Shown here in pieces: positions 51,749-60,537 of a stretch of DNA of 64,000 nucleotides; positions within the stretch are counted from its first letter, which is position 1, and each line of letters opens with the position of its first letter. The stretch is from F23-D06 sp963603365 (GTDB taxonomy: Bacteria; Bacteroidota; Bacteroidia; Bacteroidales; WCHB1-69): assembly GCA_963603365.1 (NCBI GenBank), contig CAVCMI010000008.1, positions 20,299 through 84,298 on the forward strand. The letters are read 5' to 3'. The position numbers were made by a program, and so were the translations under genes. The notes below the pieces were generated by a model, which was not told where the DNA came from, did not search any database, and worked only from the letters and a program-made list of their open reading frames with translations.

Positions 51749-52348
51749 TTAGTCGAAACTGAAATCCACCGAGGGTGCGTTTTCTGCCCCTTCTGTTGCC
51801 TGAAAATAGCCTTTCTTTTCGAAATTGAACATCCCGGCCACAATATTATTGGGAAATTTGCGGATATACGTATTGTATTCATTCACCTTCTCATTGAACT
51901 TGTTTCGTTCAACAGCGATGCGGTTTTCGGTACCTTCAAGCTGAGCCTGAAGTTCCAGAAAGTTCTGGTTTGATTTCAGTTCAGGGTATCTTTCCACGAC
52001 CACCATCAAGCGGCTCAAGGCAGACCCTAATTCATCCTGGGCTTTCTGAAACTGTGCGATAGCACTCTCGTTCAAGTTGTTGGCATCTACCTGCACCGAT
52101 GAAGCCTTTGAGCGTGCATTCACCACAGACTCTAACGTGCCTTTTTCAAAGTCGGCGGCGCCCTGCACTGTTTTTACAAGGTTCGGGATCAGGTCAAGTC
52201 GGCGTTGATAGGCATTCTCCACATTAGCCCATGCGGAAGAGCAACCCTCGTCTTTTTTTACCATTTTGTTGTATGGGCTGATTAACCCTATAAGCAGCAC
52301 CACAACAATGGCAGCTACCACAATGATGATTGTCGTATTCTTATTCAT
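51749..52348 (-). CDS. LemA family protein
   Basis: 199 residues: an N-terminal membrane helix (TTIIIVVAAIVVVLLIGL), then the LemA helical bundle with YNKMVKKDEGCSSAWANVENAYQRRLDLIPNLV, AQDELGSALSRLMVVVERYPELKSNQNFLELQAQLEGTEN-type segment and YNTYIRKFPNNIVAG. It is an inner-membrane protein exposed to the periplasm. It pairs with the TPM protein downstream and follows waaA by 22 bp. Function unknown beyond that association. Confidence 0.92.
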   Translation of the reverse strand: MNKNTTIIIVVAAIVVVLLIGLISPYNKMVKKDEGCSSAWANVENAYQRRLDLIPNLVKTVQGAADFEKGTLESVVNARSKASSVQVDANNLNESAIAQFQKAQDELGSALSRLMVVVERYPELKSNQNFLELQAQLEGTENRIAVERNKFNEKVNEYNTYIRKFPNNIVAGMFNFEKKGYFQATEGAENAPSVDFSFD

Positions 52349-52370
52349 TTCTGTTATTGTTTTTTAAGAT

Positions 52371-53633
52371 TCATGAATTATTCTCGACAGATTTATAAGC
52401 AAACTCCGTGCCAGAAAAAAGTTTTTGGAAAATCAGGTCGCAAGCACCTATATTGGAGGCCACATATTGCCGGCACACTGTACAAGTTTGTTCGTAAAAC
52501 TCATGGTCGCGGTCAAACCGGCGGACAATGGCAAGCATCTCATCGGACGATGTTACAGGAAATGCGCCCCTCAGCTGCACAAGCATCACGGCCTCATTGA
52601 AGTGGCTGTAATGAGGTCCAAAGAAGAGCGGCATGCCAAAGACGCCAGCCTCCAAAATATTATGAAGACCCGTTTTAAAAGCTCCGCCAACATACGAAAA
52701 GGTAGCGTAACGGTATATTTTGTTCAGCAGCCCGACAGTGTCAACAACCAGCACCTCGCGGTCAGCAAGATTGCAATGTTCCAACTCCGTATAGGCTATG
52801 GTTTTGAAGTTTGCAAAAGTCTTCATCACCTCCTCTTTCCGACTGATTTCGTGCGGTGCGACAACAAGTTTATAACCTTCCAACTGTGCCAACAGATCCG
52901 ACAGCAACTGCTCGTCAGGCCCCCAGGTGCTGCCTGCCACGATGAGTTTCTTGTCTTGTTTGAAGTTTTCCACAAAGTCAAGGCGGGTGTTCTGCGAAGC
53001 GATAGCATACACCCGGTCAAAGCGCGTGTCTCCGCAAACCGTCACTTGGTGGATGCCTGCCTGATGCAGCAGTTGCGCGGAAAGGTCATTCTGCACAAAA
53101 AAACCGGACGCAAGGCGGAGTTGTTTGCGGAACCAGCGACCTGCGGGCTTGAAAAAATACTGCTGAGGGCGGAAAATGGCACAGATATAATAAAACGGCA
53201 CGGCCTGTTCGTGCAATGCGCGCATATAATTGAACCAAAACTCGTACTTTATAAAGACGGCCATACAAGGTTTTACGATGCGTACGAAACGGCGGGCATT
53301 GCGGAGCGTATCTACCGGCAAATAAAACACATAATCAGGGAGCGGGTCGTTTTTACGGATTTCATAACCAGAGGGGGAAAAAAACGTTACGAGCACTTTC
53401 GTGCCGGGAGACTCCTTTTTCACCTTCTCGACAAAGGGGCGAGCCTGTTCATACTCGCCAAGAGAGGCGCAATGCACCCACAGCGGATGTTCATCGTGAG
53501 CAAAAACACTTTCCAACTTGTTGAAAATGCCCTGCCGTCCGCGCACCCACAGCCGTGCTTTCTCGTTAAAAGGCGAGGCTGCCCGGATGATGGCGGTACA
53601 GAAAACTGCTCCTGCGGAAATCAGCGCGTGCAT
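52371..53633 (-). CDS. waaA: 3-deoxy-D-manno-octulosonic acid transferase
   Basis: Adds Kdo to lipid A precursor at the inner membrane. 420 residues with an N-terminal membrane anchor (LISAGAVFCTAIIRAASPF), KARLWVRGRQG, the catalytic Glu in HCASLGEYEQARP, VFIKYEFWFNYMRAL, and the CMP-Kdo site in the C-terminal half (YVGGAFKTGLHNILEAGVFGMPLFFGPHYSHFNEA-type segment). It belongs to a leftward run outer-membrane protein-waaA-LemA-TPM with gaps of about 20 bp. Confidence 0.93.
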   Translation of the reverse strand: MHALISAGAVFCTAIIRAASPFNEKARLWVRGRQGIFNKLESVFAHDEHPLWVHCASLGEYEQARPFVEKVKKESPGTKVLVTFFSPSGYEIRKNDPLPDYVFYLPVDTLRNARRFVRIVKPCMAVFIKYEFWFNYMRALHEQAVPFYYICAIFRPQQYFFKPAGRWFRKQLRLASGFFVQNDLSAQLLHQAGIHQVTVCGDTRFDRVYAIASQNTRLDFVENFKQDKKLIVAGSTWGPDEQLLSDLLAQLEGYKLVVAPHEISRKEEVMKTFANFKTIAYTELEHCNLADREVLVVDTVGLLNKIYRYATFSYVGGAFKTGLHNILEAGVFGMPLFFGPHYSHFNEAVMLVQLRGAFPVTSSDEMLAIVRRFDRDHEFYEQTCTVCRQYVASNIGACDLIFQKLFSGTEFAYKSVENNS

Positions 53634-53650
53634 GAAACGGGAAGGTTTTC

Positions 53651-54463
53651 TTATCGGTAATAAAAAGTTGTGACACTCTTCTTCTCATACAAGGGAATAT
53701 TCCAGCCTATCTTCAGCCCGACCAGGCCGCTGAACTTATACTTCAGATTGGCGGTAGAGCCCTCATTGAAAATATAATTGCGCGTCGGCTTGCTCCATAT
53801 TTCATAAAACTCTATGCCGCCGTAGAAATTGAGAACCCGGTTTTTCTGGATGAAGAGGTAGCCGAGAAATTGGTTCAATGCAAAGCCGCCGGAAAGGTGG
53901 TCGTAGCCCTTCTTGTAATTACCGTCCAACTGGGGCACTTGGTTGTCGTAGTCGTTGATGCGGATTTTGTGGCCGAAATAGCCTGCGCCGAGGCGGATCC
54001 ACACTCCGGAATTTTTCCAACGGTTAACAGGGATGACCTTCCCCACATTGGCTCCGAACTGCCAGTATCGGCCTTCGAGATATATTTTTGCCTGTAACCC
54101 GTTGCCGTCGAGGATAATATAGTCACCGCCAGCCTCGCTGACGAGGTTGCCCAGAAAAGCCGCAGACTTGTCGCGCAGGTTAGCGCCAAACATATAATTC
54201 CCCGCCACATCGAACGTCCAATTGCCTTTCGTCTTTACCGTCAGTCCGGTACCGACGGAAAGGTTGGGCCTGAACCAGCTGTTAAGGTCGCCCGTTGGCA
54301 GATGCCCGGCCATATTCACGCCCGTCCAGACCATAGTGGCGGTCGTGTCCACATAGTTCTTGTCTTTGTAATTTGTCCTTACGTGGCTGCTCCCCCGCTG
54401 GGCCCGGGCGACTGCAAAAGTGCAGAGCAACAGCAAGAGCACAAGGATATTTCTTTTTTGCAT
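53651..54463 (-). CDS. putative outer-membrane beta-barrel protein
   Basis: 270 residues from ATG 54463 (a second ATG at 54469 is equally possible). The signal peptide is NILVLLLLLCTFAVARA. The mature protein alternates hydrophobic and polar residues with many aromatic belts: WFRPNLSVGTGLTVKTKGNW, FGAN, WIRLGAGYFGHKIRI, LNFYGGIEFYEIW, FSGLVGLKIGWNIPLY, ending in VTTFYYR. Such proteins are typical of Bacteroidetes envelopes near LPS genes. It precedes waaA by 17 bp. Substrate and role unknown. Confidence 0.7.
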   Translation of the reverse strand: MQKRNILVLLLLLCTFAVARAQRGSSHVRTNYKDKNYVDTTATMVWTGVNMAGHLPTGDLNSWFRPNLSVGTGLTVKTKGNWTFDVAGNYMFGANLRDKSAAFLGNLVSEAGGDYIILDGNGLQAKIYLEGRYWQFGANVGKVIPVNRWKNSGVWIRLGAGYFGHKIRINDYDNQVPQLDGNYKKGYDHLSGGFALNQFLGYLFIQKNRVLNFYGGIEFYEIWSKPTRNYIFNEGSTANLKYKFSGLVGLKIGWNIPLYEKKSVTTFYYR

Positions 54464-54478
54464 AGCCATATAAAAGTG

Positions 54479-54515
54479 AAAAAAACGGAAGAAGACAAGG
54501 CGACTTCCGTTTTTT
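54479..54515. terminator. terminator after the aminotransferase gene
   Basis: ACGGAAG pairs with CTTCCGT around a 12-nt loop with A and T tracts on either side, so it can act on both strands; it follows the stop at 54528 on the minus strand. Confidence 0.75.
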
Positions 54516-54527
54516 CTTCAGATTGAA

Positions 54528-55730
54528 TTATTTGTTTGTGCGGCCTGGGTAAACCTTAAGGGCTTCCTCGAGGCACTTGACCGCTTTCTTCAAGTCATCC
54601 ACCTTAAGGCAATAACTGATGCGCACCTCGTCGGTTCCTTTTCCGGGAGTGGAATAGAAACCGGTGGCAGGAGCCATCATAGTTGTTTCTCCATGATAGT
54701 CAAACTCTTCGAGCATCCAACGGCAGAAGCGGTCTGAATCGTCGATGGGCAGACGGGCTACGCAATAGAAAGCGCCCTTAGGCATAGGCACATAGCATCC
54801 GGGAATGGCATTCACCCCGTTCACGACCGTATTGCGGCGAGCCACATAGTCGGTAATGACGGCATCGAAATAGTCCTTGGGTGTATCCACCGCGGCTTCG
54901 CCTAAAATCTGTCCGTAGGTAGGAGGAGAAAGGCGGGCCTGTGCAAACTTCATTGCTGTATTGTAAACTTCCTTGTTGTGGGTAATAAAGGCACCCGTGC
55001 GCACGCCGCATGCACTGTAACGTTTTGACACAGAGTCAAGCAGCACGACATGCTGTTCCAACCCTTTAAGTTCCATGACGGAGAAATGCTTCACGCCGTC
55101 GTAGCAGAACTCACGATATACCTCATCGGCAAACAGAAACAGGTCGTGTTTCTTGGCAATTTCGCCCAGTTGGCGGATTTCCTCTTCCGAATAGAGATAG
55201 CCCGTAGGATTGTTGGGGTTGCAAATCATGATAGCCTTCGTCTTGGGCGTAATCACCTTCTCAAATTCCTCAATAGAAGGGAGAGCAAAGCCCGTCTCGA
55301 TTGTCGAGACGATAGGTTTCACCGACACGCCGCACGTGACGGCAAAGCCGTTATAGTTGGCATAGAAGGGCTCCGGAACGATAATCTCGTCGCCGGGGTC
55401 CATACAACTGTTGAATGCGAAAAGCAGTCCTTCGCTTCCGCCCGTCGTTATGATAATCTCATCCGGCGTAATGTCTATGCCTACGCTGTGATAATACTCG
55501 ACCAGTTTTTTGCGGTAGGAGAGATTTCCTGCCGAGTGGGAATAGGCAATGACGGGGATGTCTGCATTGCGCACGGCATTACGCGCACCAATAGGGGTCT
55601 CAATGTCCGGCTGTCCGATATTAAGGTGATAGACATGTATTCCGCGGGCTTTGGCGGCATCAGCGAAAGGCACCAGCTTCCGTATCGGGGAAGAAGGCAT
55701 CGTTTGGCCTTTTTTAGAAATGTTTGGCAT
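54528..55730 (-). CDS. PLP-dependent aminotransferase (aspartate aminotransferase type, class I)
   Basis: 400 residues with the class I fold: IYHLNIGQPDIETP near the N-terminus, TTGGSEGLLFAFNS, NPNNPTGYLYSEEEI, FADEVYREFCY and the PLP lysine in LLDSVSKRYSACGVRTG with the phosphate-binding Arg nearby. Usual annotations are aspartate or aromatic aminotransferase; the exact amino acid cannot be fixed from sequence. Own -7 box at 55796-55803, divergent from an orphan promoter. Confidence 0.9.
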   Translation of the reverse strand: MPNISKKGQTMPSSPIRKLVPFADAAKARGIHVYHLNIGQPDIETPIGARNAVRNADIPVIAYSHSAGNLSYRKKLVEYYHSVGIDITPDEIIITTGGSEGLLFAFNSCMDPGDEIIVPEPFYANYNGFAVTCGVSVKPIVSTIETGFALPSIEEFEKVITPKTKAIMICNPNNPTGYLYSEEEIRQLGEIAKKHDLFLFADEVYREFCYDGVKHFSVMELKGLEQHVVLLDSVSKRYSACGVRTGAFITHNKEVYNTAMKFAQARLSPPTYGQILGEAAVDTPKDYFDAVITDYVARRNTVVNGVNAIPGCYVPMPKGAFYCVARLPIDDSDRFCRWMLEEFDYHGETTMMAPATGFYSTPGKGTDEVRISYCLKVDDLKKAVKCLEEALKVYPGRTNK

Positions 55731-55795
55731 AATTGTTTTTCTTGTATTGTATTGATTATTATTTACTTACCTCAACACCCATCTTTTAGGGCGGG

Positions 55796-55803
55796 CAAAT
55801 ATA
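55796..55803 (-). promoter_or_regulatory. -7 box TATATTTG for the aminotransferase gene
   Basis: Consensus box 66 bp upstream of ATG 55730. Confidence 0.6.
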
Positions 55804-55832
55804 CAAAAAATCTCACAAAGAAAGAAAAGTGT

Positions 55833-55840
55833 TATTTTTG
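55833..55840 (+). promoter_or_regulatory. orphan -7 box TATTTTTG with no gene behind it
   Basis: Consensus box pointing right, away from the aminotransferase promoter. From 55841 to 56099 I find no credible plus-strand gene, only short frames without coding character. A short transcript (possible small RNA) is conceivable; a C4-G4 pairing (CCGC/GCGG, 55841-55860) is the only structure seen near its start. Confidence 0.4.
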
Positions 55841-56099
55841 CCGCGTTATTCACTTTGCGGTTATTAGACAATCGTATCAGGTCTGATCAGAAGAACTGGC
55901 AAGCACTTTTTTACAACATATAGACTGGGCTGAAAGACAAAAAAATGTAGAAAATATCCTCAACCATATTGTTTTTCTTGTGTTACACCTTTTCGTTTTG
56001 ACAACTGCATGTGGCATGGAACGGCAATGTTGGCATCGGAACAATACAAATCAGGAAGAAGAGATTTTCAGGGATGGGTTTCTTCATTCCCCGAATACT

Positions 56100-57347
56100 C
56101 TATTCAAAACGGACTGCCTTAACAGGTGTCGTTTCCCGGGCCACCGCCCACGCCGGCACTACAAGCACAGCCATACAGCAGAGCAGCACTCCCACATTCA
56201 AGACAGCCACCGCCCACGCATCAAACTGCACGGGCACATAACTGACATAATAAGTGGCGGGGTCAAGTTTGACGAGATGGAAATGACGCTGCAACGCTCC
56301 GAAAGCCAAGGCAATGACATCTCCTGCCAGCAGTCCGCCTATCAATATCCGTGCAGCCACCAACATAAACAGGCGCGCAACGTGCCGCGTTTTCATCCCC
56401 AAAGATTTCAGAATGCCAATCGTCTGCGTCTGCTCCAATGCCACAATGAAAAACACCGACATCATCGTGACCATACAGACACACATCGTGATGATGAGCA
56501 ACACCGTCACATTGGTGTCAAAAAGCGCGATCCACTCAAAAATTTCAGGGTAAAGTTGGCGTACCGTTTCAGCTTTCATTCCATATCCGATGTGGCGGTG
56601 CATATAGTCGCCCATCTCGTCGAGGCTGCTATAGTCGTCAATCCTCACCTCTACGCCGCTCACCTGACTGCTGTCCCATCCGTTCAGTTTCTGCACTTGC
56701 CGTATGTCGGCGAGCACAAAACGGCTGTCATATTCGGGGAGGCCGGTCTCGTAAATGCCGGCAACGGAAAAACGGCGCTGGCGCGGCGGCTCTTGCACAA
56801 AATACAATTGCAAATCGTCTCCTGTCTTTATGCGCAGTTTGTCGGCCATTCTTTTGGAAATCACCACACGGTTGTCCGGTGTCGTGTCTGACAGGCAAAG
56901 AGAGTCGCCTGTCACCATACTTTTACTGAAAAAAGCCCAGTCAAAGTCTGCATCTACCCCTTTCACTACAACGCCCTCCACCTGGTCGCCGCTCTTCACA
57001 ATGCCAACTTTGGTGACAAAACTTTGCATATTGGCAATGCCTGTGGTGTTTTTCAGCGCAAGCAGGCATGGATCGTGGCAGTCAATAGGAGTCTGGTCGT
57101 ATGAATAGTTCTGATCATAGTTGGAGATGCGCACATGGTTGCCCATGGACGAGACCTTGTCCTGAATCTCGTGTTTGTACCCTGAAGTAATCCCGACAGC
57201 CAGCAGCATCACAACCACGCCAAGCGCCACACCGGCGACGGACAGACGGATTACGGGACGGGAGAACTGTTTCTTCTCGTCTTTCATGATGCGTTTTGCA
57301 ACCATTGCAAGGAATGCCCACGAAGTTTCTCTTGTTTTAGAGCACAT
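56100..57347 (-). CDS. ABC transporter permease, LolC/LolE (FtsX) type
   Basis: 415 residues from ATG 57347 (MCSKTRETSW); upstream in-frame ATGs lie before the promoter at 57378-57385. Topology is LolC/E-like: first helix VIRLSVAGVALGVVVMLLAVGITSG, a periplasmic domain (about 55-270) and three C-terminal helices, ending in VARETTPVKAVRFE. MKDEKKQFSRPVIRLS is the family's N-terminal signature. It probably sorts lipoproteins from the inner membrane with a LolD ATPase encoded elsewhere. Single, unlike the LolC-LolE pair of Proteobacteria. Confidence 0.88.
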   Translation of the reverse strand: MCSKTRETSWAFLAMVAKRIMKDEKKQFSRPVIRLSVAGVALGVVVMLLAVGITSGYKHEIQDKVSSMGNHVRISNYDQNYSYDQTPIDCHDPCLLALKNTTGIANMQSFVTKVGIVKSGDQVEGVVVKGVDADFDWAFFSKSMVTGDSLCLSDTTPDNRVVISKRMADKLRIKTGDDLQLYFVQEPPRQRRFSVAGIYETGLPEYDSRFVLADIRQVQKLNGWDSSQVSGVEVRIDDYSSLDEMGDYMHRHIGYGMKAETVRQLYPEIFEWIALFDTNVTVLLIITMCVCMVTMMSVFFIVALEQTQTIGILKSLGMKTRHVARLFMLVAARILIGGLLAGDVIALAFGALQRHFHLVKLDPATYYVSYVPVQFDAWAVAVLNVGVLLCCMAVLVVPAWAVARETTPVKAVRFE

Positions 57348-57377
57348 AATAAAAAGGCTTCCCGATTGAAAAGCCGA

Positions 57378-57385
57378 CAAAAATA
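57378..57385 (-). promoter_or_regulatory. -7 box TATTTTTG for the LolC/E-type gene
   Basis: Consensus box 31 bp upstream of ATG 57347. Confidence 0.6.
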
Positions 57386-57416
57386 CGATTATTTTGCATT
57401 TCAAAAACGGTGTCTC

Positions 57417-57469
57417 CCATAGATTCAAGTAGCAAAGTTATTAAACAACAATGCTACTTGAATCTATGG
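57417..57469. repeat. perfect 18-bp inverted repeat with 17-bp spacer
   Basis: CCATAGATTCAAGTAGCA (57417-57434) is the exact reverse complement of 57452-57469. It lies between two divergent promoters and is outside both predicted transcripts. No T run follows, so it is not a terminator. The right arm holds the likely -33 TTG of the rightward promoter, which would suit an operator. Confidence 0.85.
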
Positions 57470-57482
57470 ATGATAATATCTG

Positions 57483-57490
57483 TACCTTTG
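57483..57490 (+). promoter_or_regulatory. -7 box TACCTTTG for the decayed cassette
   Basis: Consensus box 27 bp before ATG 57517, with a TTG at 57458-57460 inside the inverted repeat 22 bp upstream. Confidence 0.6.
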
Positions 57491-57516
57491 GCAACTTATT
57501 GTTTAATACTACTATT

Positions 57517-57918
57517 ATGAAGATTGGTTTTAGTTCTTGTTCCAATGACGAGGACAAGATTAAGTTGGTAAAAGAACGTATCATAAACATTAGTGTTCAG
57601 CATGGCACGGGAAAGGACATCAACTCTTCGGATTAGTTGTTTTTCAATTCTCGCGAAGACTATGAGCGTGCTATTGCTTTCTTAAATGAAAACGAAGGAT
57701 ACATACCCCTTTTTGAGCAAGAGTTACAATTTACATCTATGAGATGTGCTCTTTCTGAAAAACAAAGAGAATCAATTGGCGTGGAAGATGACCTTTTAGC
57801 AACATTACTTAATCCAGATGGTTTTATTAGAATTGGATTTTTCGTTTTTAAAAATGACATTGTAAATGAAGAAGCTATTGTGTGGGATTCTAACATTTTA
57901 TGTATGAACGTTTGTTGA
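57517..57918 (+). pseudogene. hypothetical gene interrupted by an in-frame TAG
   Basis: From ATG 57517 the frame encodes MKIGFSSCSNDEDKIKLVKERI and stops at TAG 57634-57636 after 39 codons. The same frame then continues open for 93 codons (LFFNSREDYERAIAFLNENE, ALSEKQRESIGVEDDL, GFIRIGFFVFKND) to the TGA at 57916-57918, giving a ~133-residue ancestral protein with protein-like composition throughout. I take the TAG for a nonsense mutation. No family recognised. AT-rich, and its stop overlaps the next start (TGATG), so the two genes were an operon. Confidence 0.65.
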
Positions 57919-58600
57919 TGAAAAGAGGGTTGATAGTTATTGTTTTGGCCATGTCAGTTTTTTTGTGCATAAGCACAAAAAAAACTATTTCGGCGGAGGT
58001 TTCGTACTCGGCAAAACGTTTTCAGCGATGTCTGCGGATAATATTCCCGGGTATTGGAAAACAGGAATAACAGCTGGGTTATTCGGCAATGTGAAACTTG
58101 TTGACAATTATAATGCCCGGATTTTGCTGCAAATGACTATGGACTTTACGATGAAAGGCACTCGCACCAAGCCTAATTTCGGTGCTAAAGGGTTGTCACG
58201 TAGAGACAAACAATCAACGTCTTTGGGCTACATAGAAATCCCGCTTCTATTACGCTTTCGCTTTAACAGCATTGAAACTGACAATGATGGGGTATGGCTT
58301 GATTTCGGTCCCTCAATCAGCTTCCTGTTGTATCAGAAAACAGTACAACGATACCATGTTGGCACTTCTGCCGGCACATCGAGTTTGGGCAATGTGTCGA
58401 GCGACTATTATGACCTTCATCTGTTTGAATTTTCTTTTCTTGCGGGGCTGACTTACATTTTCAAACGTCATCATGGCATTTCGTTTAGGTACAGCCATTC
58501 GATTCTTCCCATAGGAACTCCAGAATATGAAGTTACAAATGGTCTCCTCAAAAAGCACCATAATTCAGTTTTCTATTTGACATATTCCTATCAATTATAA
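57918..58600 (+). pseudogene. outer-membrane beta-barrel protein gene with a frameshift at homopolymers
   Basis: ATG 57918 starts a signal peptide (MKRGLIVIVLAMSVFLC), but in this frame translation ends near 58070. The barrel itself (NYFGGGFVLGKTFSA, YIEIPLLLRFRF, WLDFGPSISFLLY, FSFLAGLTYIFKRHHGISFRYSHS, ending YLTYSYQL) lies in another frame, open from about 57965 to 58600. The frames meet at T7 (57958-57964) and A8 (57977-57984); one extra T or A would fuse them into a ~227-residue porin-like protein. Either inactivated or switchable by slippage. Confidence 0.72.
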
Positions 58601-58609
58601 TAGCATTTA

Positions 58610-58617
58610 TATCTTTG
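58610..58617 (+). promoter_or_regulatory. upstream -7-like box TATCTTTG before typA
   Basis: Matches the consensus 99 bp before the typA ATG and is directly followed by a degenerate copy of the 57417 repeat arm. It may be a second or relic typA promoter. Confidence 0.4.
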
Positions 58618-58633
58618 CCACTTGAATCCAAGA
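58617..58633. repeat. degenerate third copy of the 57417/57452 repeat arm
   Basis: Reads in the same sense as the right arm at 57452 (14 of 17 positions), around the shared core ACTTGAATC. It lies at the right end of the AT-rich cassette, opposite the inverted repeat at its left end. Confidence 0.5.
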
Positions 58634-58679
58634 CTTGTCCTCCACACAAAATTCCCAAATACAGAAAGCATTTTTTTTG

Positions 58680-58687
58680 TATTTTTG
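58680..58687 (+). promoter_or_regulatory. -7 box TATTTTTG for typA
   Basis: Consensus box 22 bp before ATG 58709. Confidence 0.65.
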
Positions 58688-58708
58688 CCAGAATTTTTAT
58701 TTTATAAA

Positions 58709-60526
58709 ATGCAAGAAATCAGAAACATAGCCATTATTGCGCACGTCGACCATGGCAAAACCACTTTAGTTGACCGGATTTTATACCAGGCACATCTGTT
58801 CAGAGACAACCAGCAAGTACAGGATTTGGTGCTTGACAACAACGACCTTGAACGGGAAAGGGGCATCACCATTCTTTCAAAAAACGTTTCCGTCCGTTAC
58901 AAAGGCGTAAAGATAAACGTCATCGACACTCCGGGGCACAGCGACTTCGGAGGCGAGGTAGAGCGGGTGCTGAACATGGCCGACGGCGTGCTGCTGGTAG
59001 TAGATGCTTTTGAGGGGCCTATGCCGCAAACGCGTTTTGTCACGCAAAAGGCTATCGAATTAGGACTGAAACCCATCGTTGTCATCAACAAGGTGGACAA
59101 GCCAAACTGCAACCCCGACATGGCGCAAGAGGCAGTCTTTGAACTGATGTTCAATCTGGGCGCCAACGAAGACCAGCTCGACTTTCCGACCGTTTACGGG
59201 TCTGCCAAGAACGGTTGGATGGGGCCGGACTGGGCAACCCCGACCAGCGACATCTCGTACCTGTTAGACACCATCATAAGACACATTCCCGCTCCAAAGG
59301 CAGACCCCGGCACACTCCAGATGATGATATCGTCACTGGACTACTCTTCGTATGTTGGGCGCATAGCCGTTGGACGCATAAAAAGAGGCAGCATTGCCTG
59401 GGGACAAAACGTTTCGCTGGTAAAGCGTGACGGCACCGTGCAGAAGTCGAAAGTCAAGGAACTCTACGTTTTTGAAGGACTCGGGAAAGAAAAAATCAAA
59501 ACTCCAGTTGAAGCCGGTGAAATATGTGCCGTATTAGGGCTCGATGACTTCGAGATTGGCGACACAGTAGCCGACTACGAGAATCCGGAACAGCTCACGC
59601 CCATAAAAGTGGACGAACCCACCATGAGCATGCTGTTCACCATCAACAACTCTCCGTTCTTCGGGAAAGAGGGCAAATACGTCACTTCACGTCATCTTCG
59701 CGACCGGCTTTTTGCCGAATTGGAGAAGAATCTGGCCTTGCGCATTGAAGAGACGGACTCGCCTGACCGCCTGAACGTGTTCGGGCGCGGCATTCTGCAC
59801 CTTTCCATCCTCATTGAGACAATGAGGCGCGAAGGCTACGAACTGCAAGTCGGGCAGCCGCAGGTCATCATCAAGGAAATAGACGGCAAGAAATGCGAGC
59901 CTATTGAAGAACTCACCGTGCTGGTGCCCGAAGAGATGTCAAGCCGTGTCATCGATTACGTGTCGCGCAAAAAAGGCGAAATGCTGGCGATGGAACCTTT
60001 GAACGACCGCGTGCATCTCACTTTCAACATACCGTCGCGAGGCATCATCGGCTTAAGCAACCAGTTGCTGACAGCCACAGAGGGCGAAGCCATCATCTCG
60101 CACCGTTTCCTCGCTTTTGAACCTTGGAAAGGCGACATTCCCGGACGTCATGCCGGCTCTCTGATTGCAATGGAAACAGGACAAGCCTTCGCCTATTCAA
60201 TGAACAAACTGCAAGACCGCGGACGTTTCTTCATTGAACCGGGTGAACAAGTATATGCCGGACAGGTTATCGGCGAACACATCCGTCAGGGAGACCTCGT
60301 CATCAATGTTTGCAAATCCAAGAAACTGTCCAATATGCGTGCTGCCGGTTCGGACGAAAAAATGGTACTTCCGCCAGCCGTCAAGTATTCGCTGGAGCAG
60401 TACATGGAGTTCATAGCCAAAGACGAATATCTCGAGATAACACCGATGTCGTTAAGACTTCGCAAAATCATCCTGGACGAGACAGAGCGCAAAAGAGCCG
60501 GCAACCGTGCAGAGTCTGCCGAATAA
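58709..60526 (+). CDS. typA: translational GTPase TypA/BipA
   Basis: 605 residues from ATG 58709; upstream codons of the longer frame precede the promoter. G1 AHVDHGKTT, switch I ERERGITI, G3 DTPGHSDF, G4 NKVDKPN are all intact, in contrast to the EF-G paralog at 17 kb. Domains III and V and the C-terminal domain (VEGFEP-type segment FLAFEPWKGDIPGRHAGSLIAMETG) follow. TypA binds the ribosome and helps 50S assembly, mainly at low temperature or stress. It heads typA-folB-aroB. Confidence 0.96.
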   Translation: MQEIRNIAIIAHVDHGKTTLVDRILYQAHLFRDNQQVQDLVLDNNDLERERGITILSKNVSVRYKGVKINVIDTPGHSDFGGEVERVLNMADGVLLVVDAFEGPMPQTRFVTQKAIELGLKPIVVINKVDKPNCNPDMAQEAVFELMFNLGANEDQLDFPTVYGSAKNGWMGPDWATPTSDISYLLDTIIRHIPAPKADPGTLQMMISSLDYSSYVGRIAVGRIKRGSIAWGQNVSLVKRDGTVQKSKVKELYVFEGLGKEKIKTPVEAGEICAVLGLDDFEIGDTVADYENPEQLTPIKVDEPTMSMLFTINNSPFFGKEGKYVTSRHLRDRLFAELEKNLALRIEETDSPDRLNVFGRGILHLSILIETMRREGYELQVGQPQVIIKEIDGKKCEPIEELTVLVPEEMSSRVIDYVSRKKGEMLAMEPLNDRVHLTFNIPSRGIIGLSNQLLTATEGEAIISHRFLAFEPWKGDIPGRHAGSLIAMETGQAFAYSMNKLQDRGRFFIEPGEQVYAGQVIGEHIRQGDLVINVCKSKKLSNMRAAGSDEKMVLPPAVKYSLEQYMEFIAKDEYLEITPMSLRLRKIILDETERKRAGNRAESAE

Positions 60527-60537
60527 ACGCCAATGCC

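Noticed and set aside
55983..56088. Short lipoprotein-like minus-strand frame after the LolC/E-type gene
   Set aside because: On careful translation it gives about 42 residues with a poor hydrophobic core and no lipobox; not supported.
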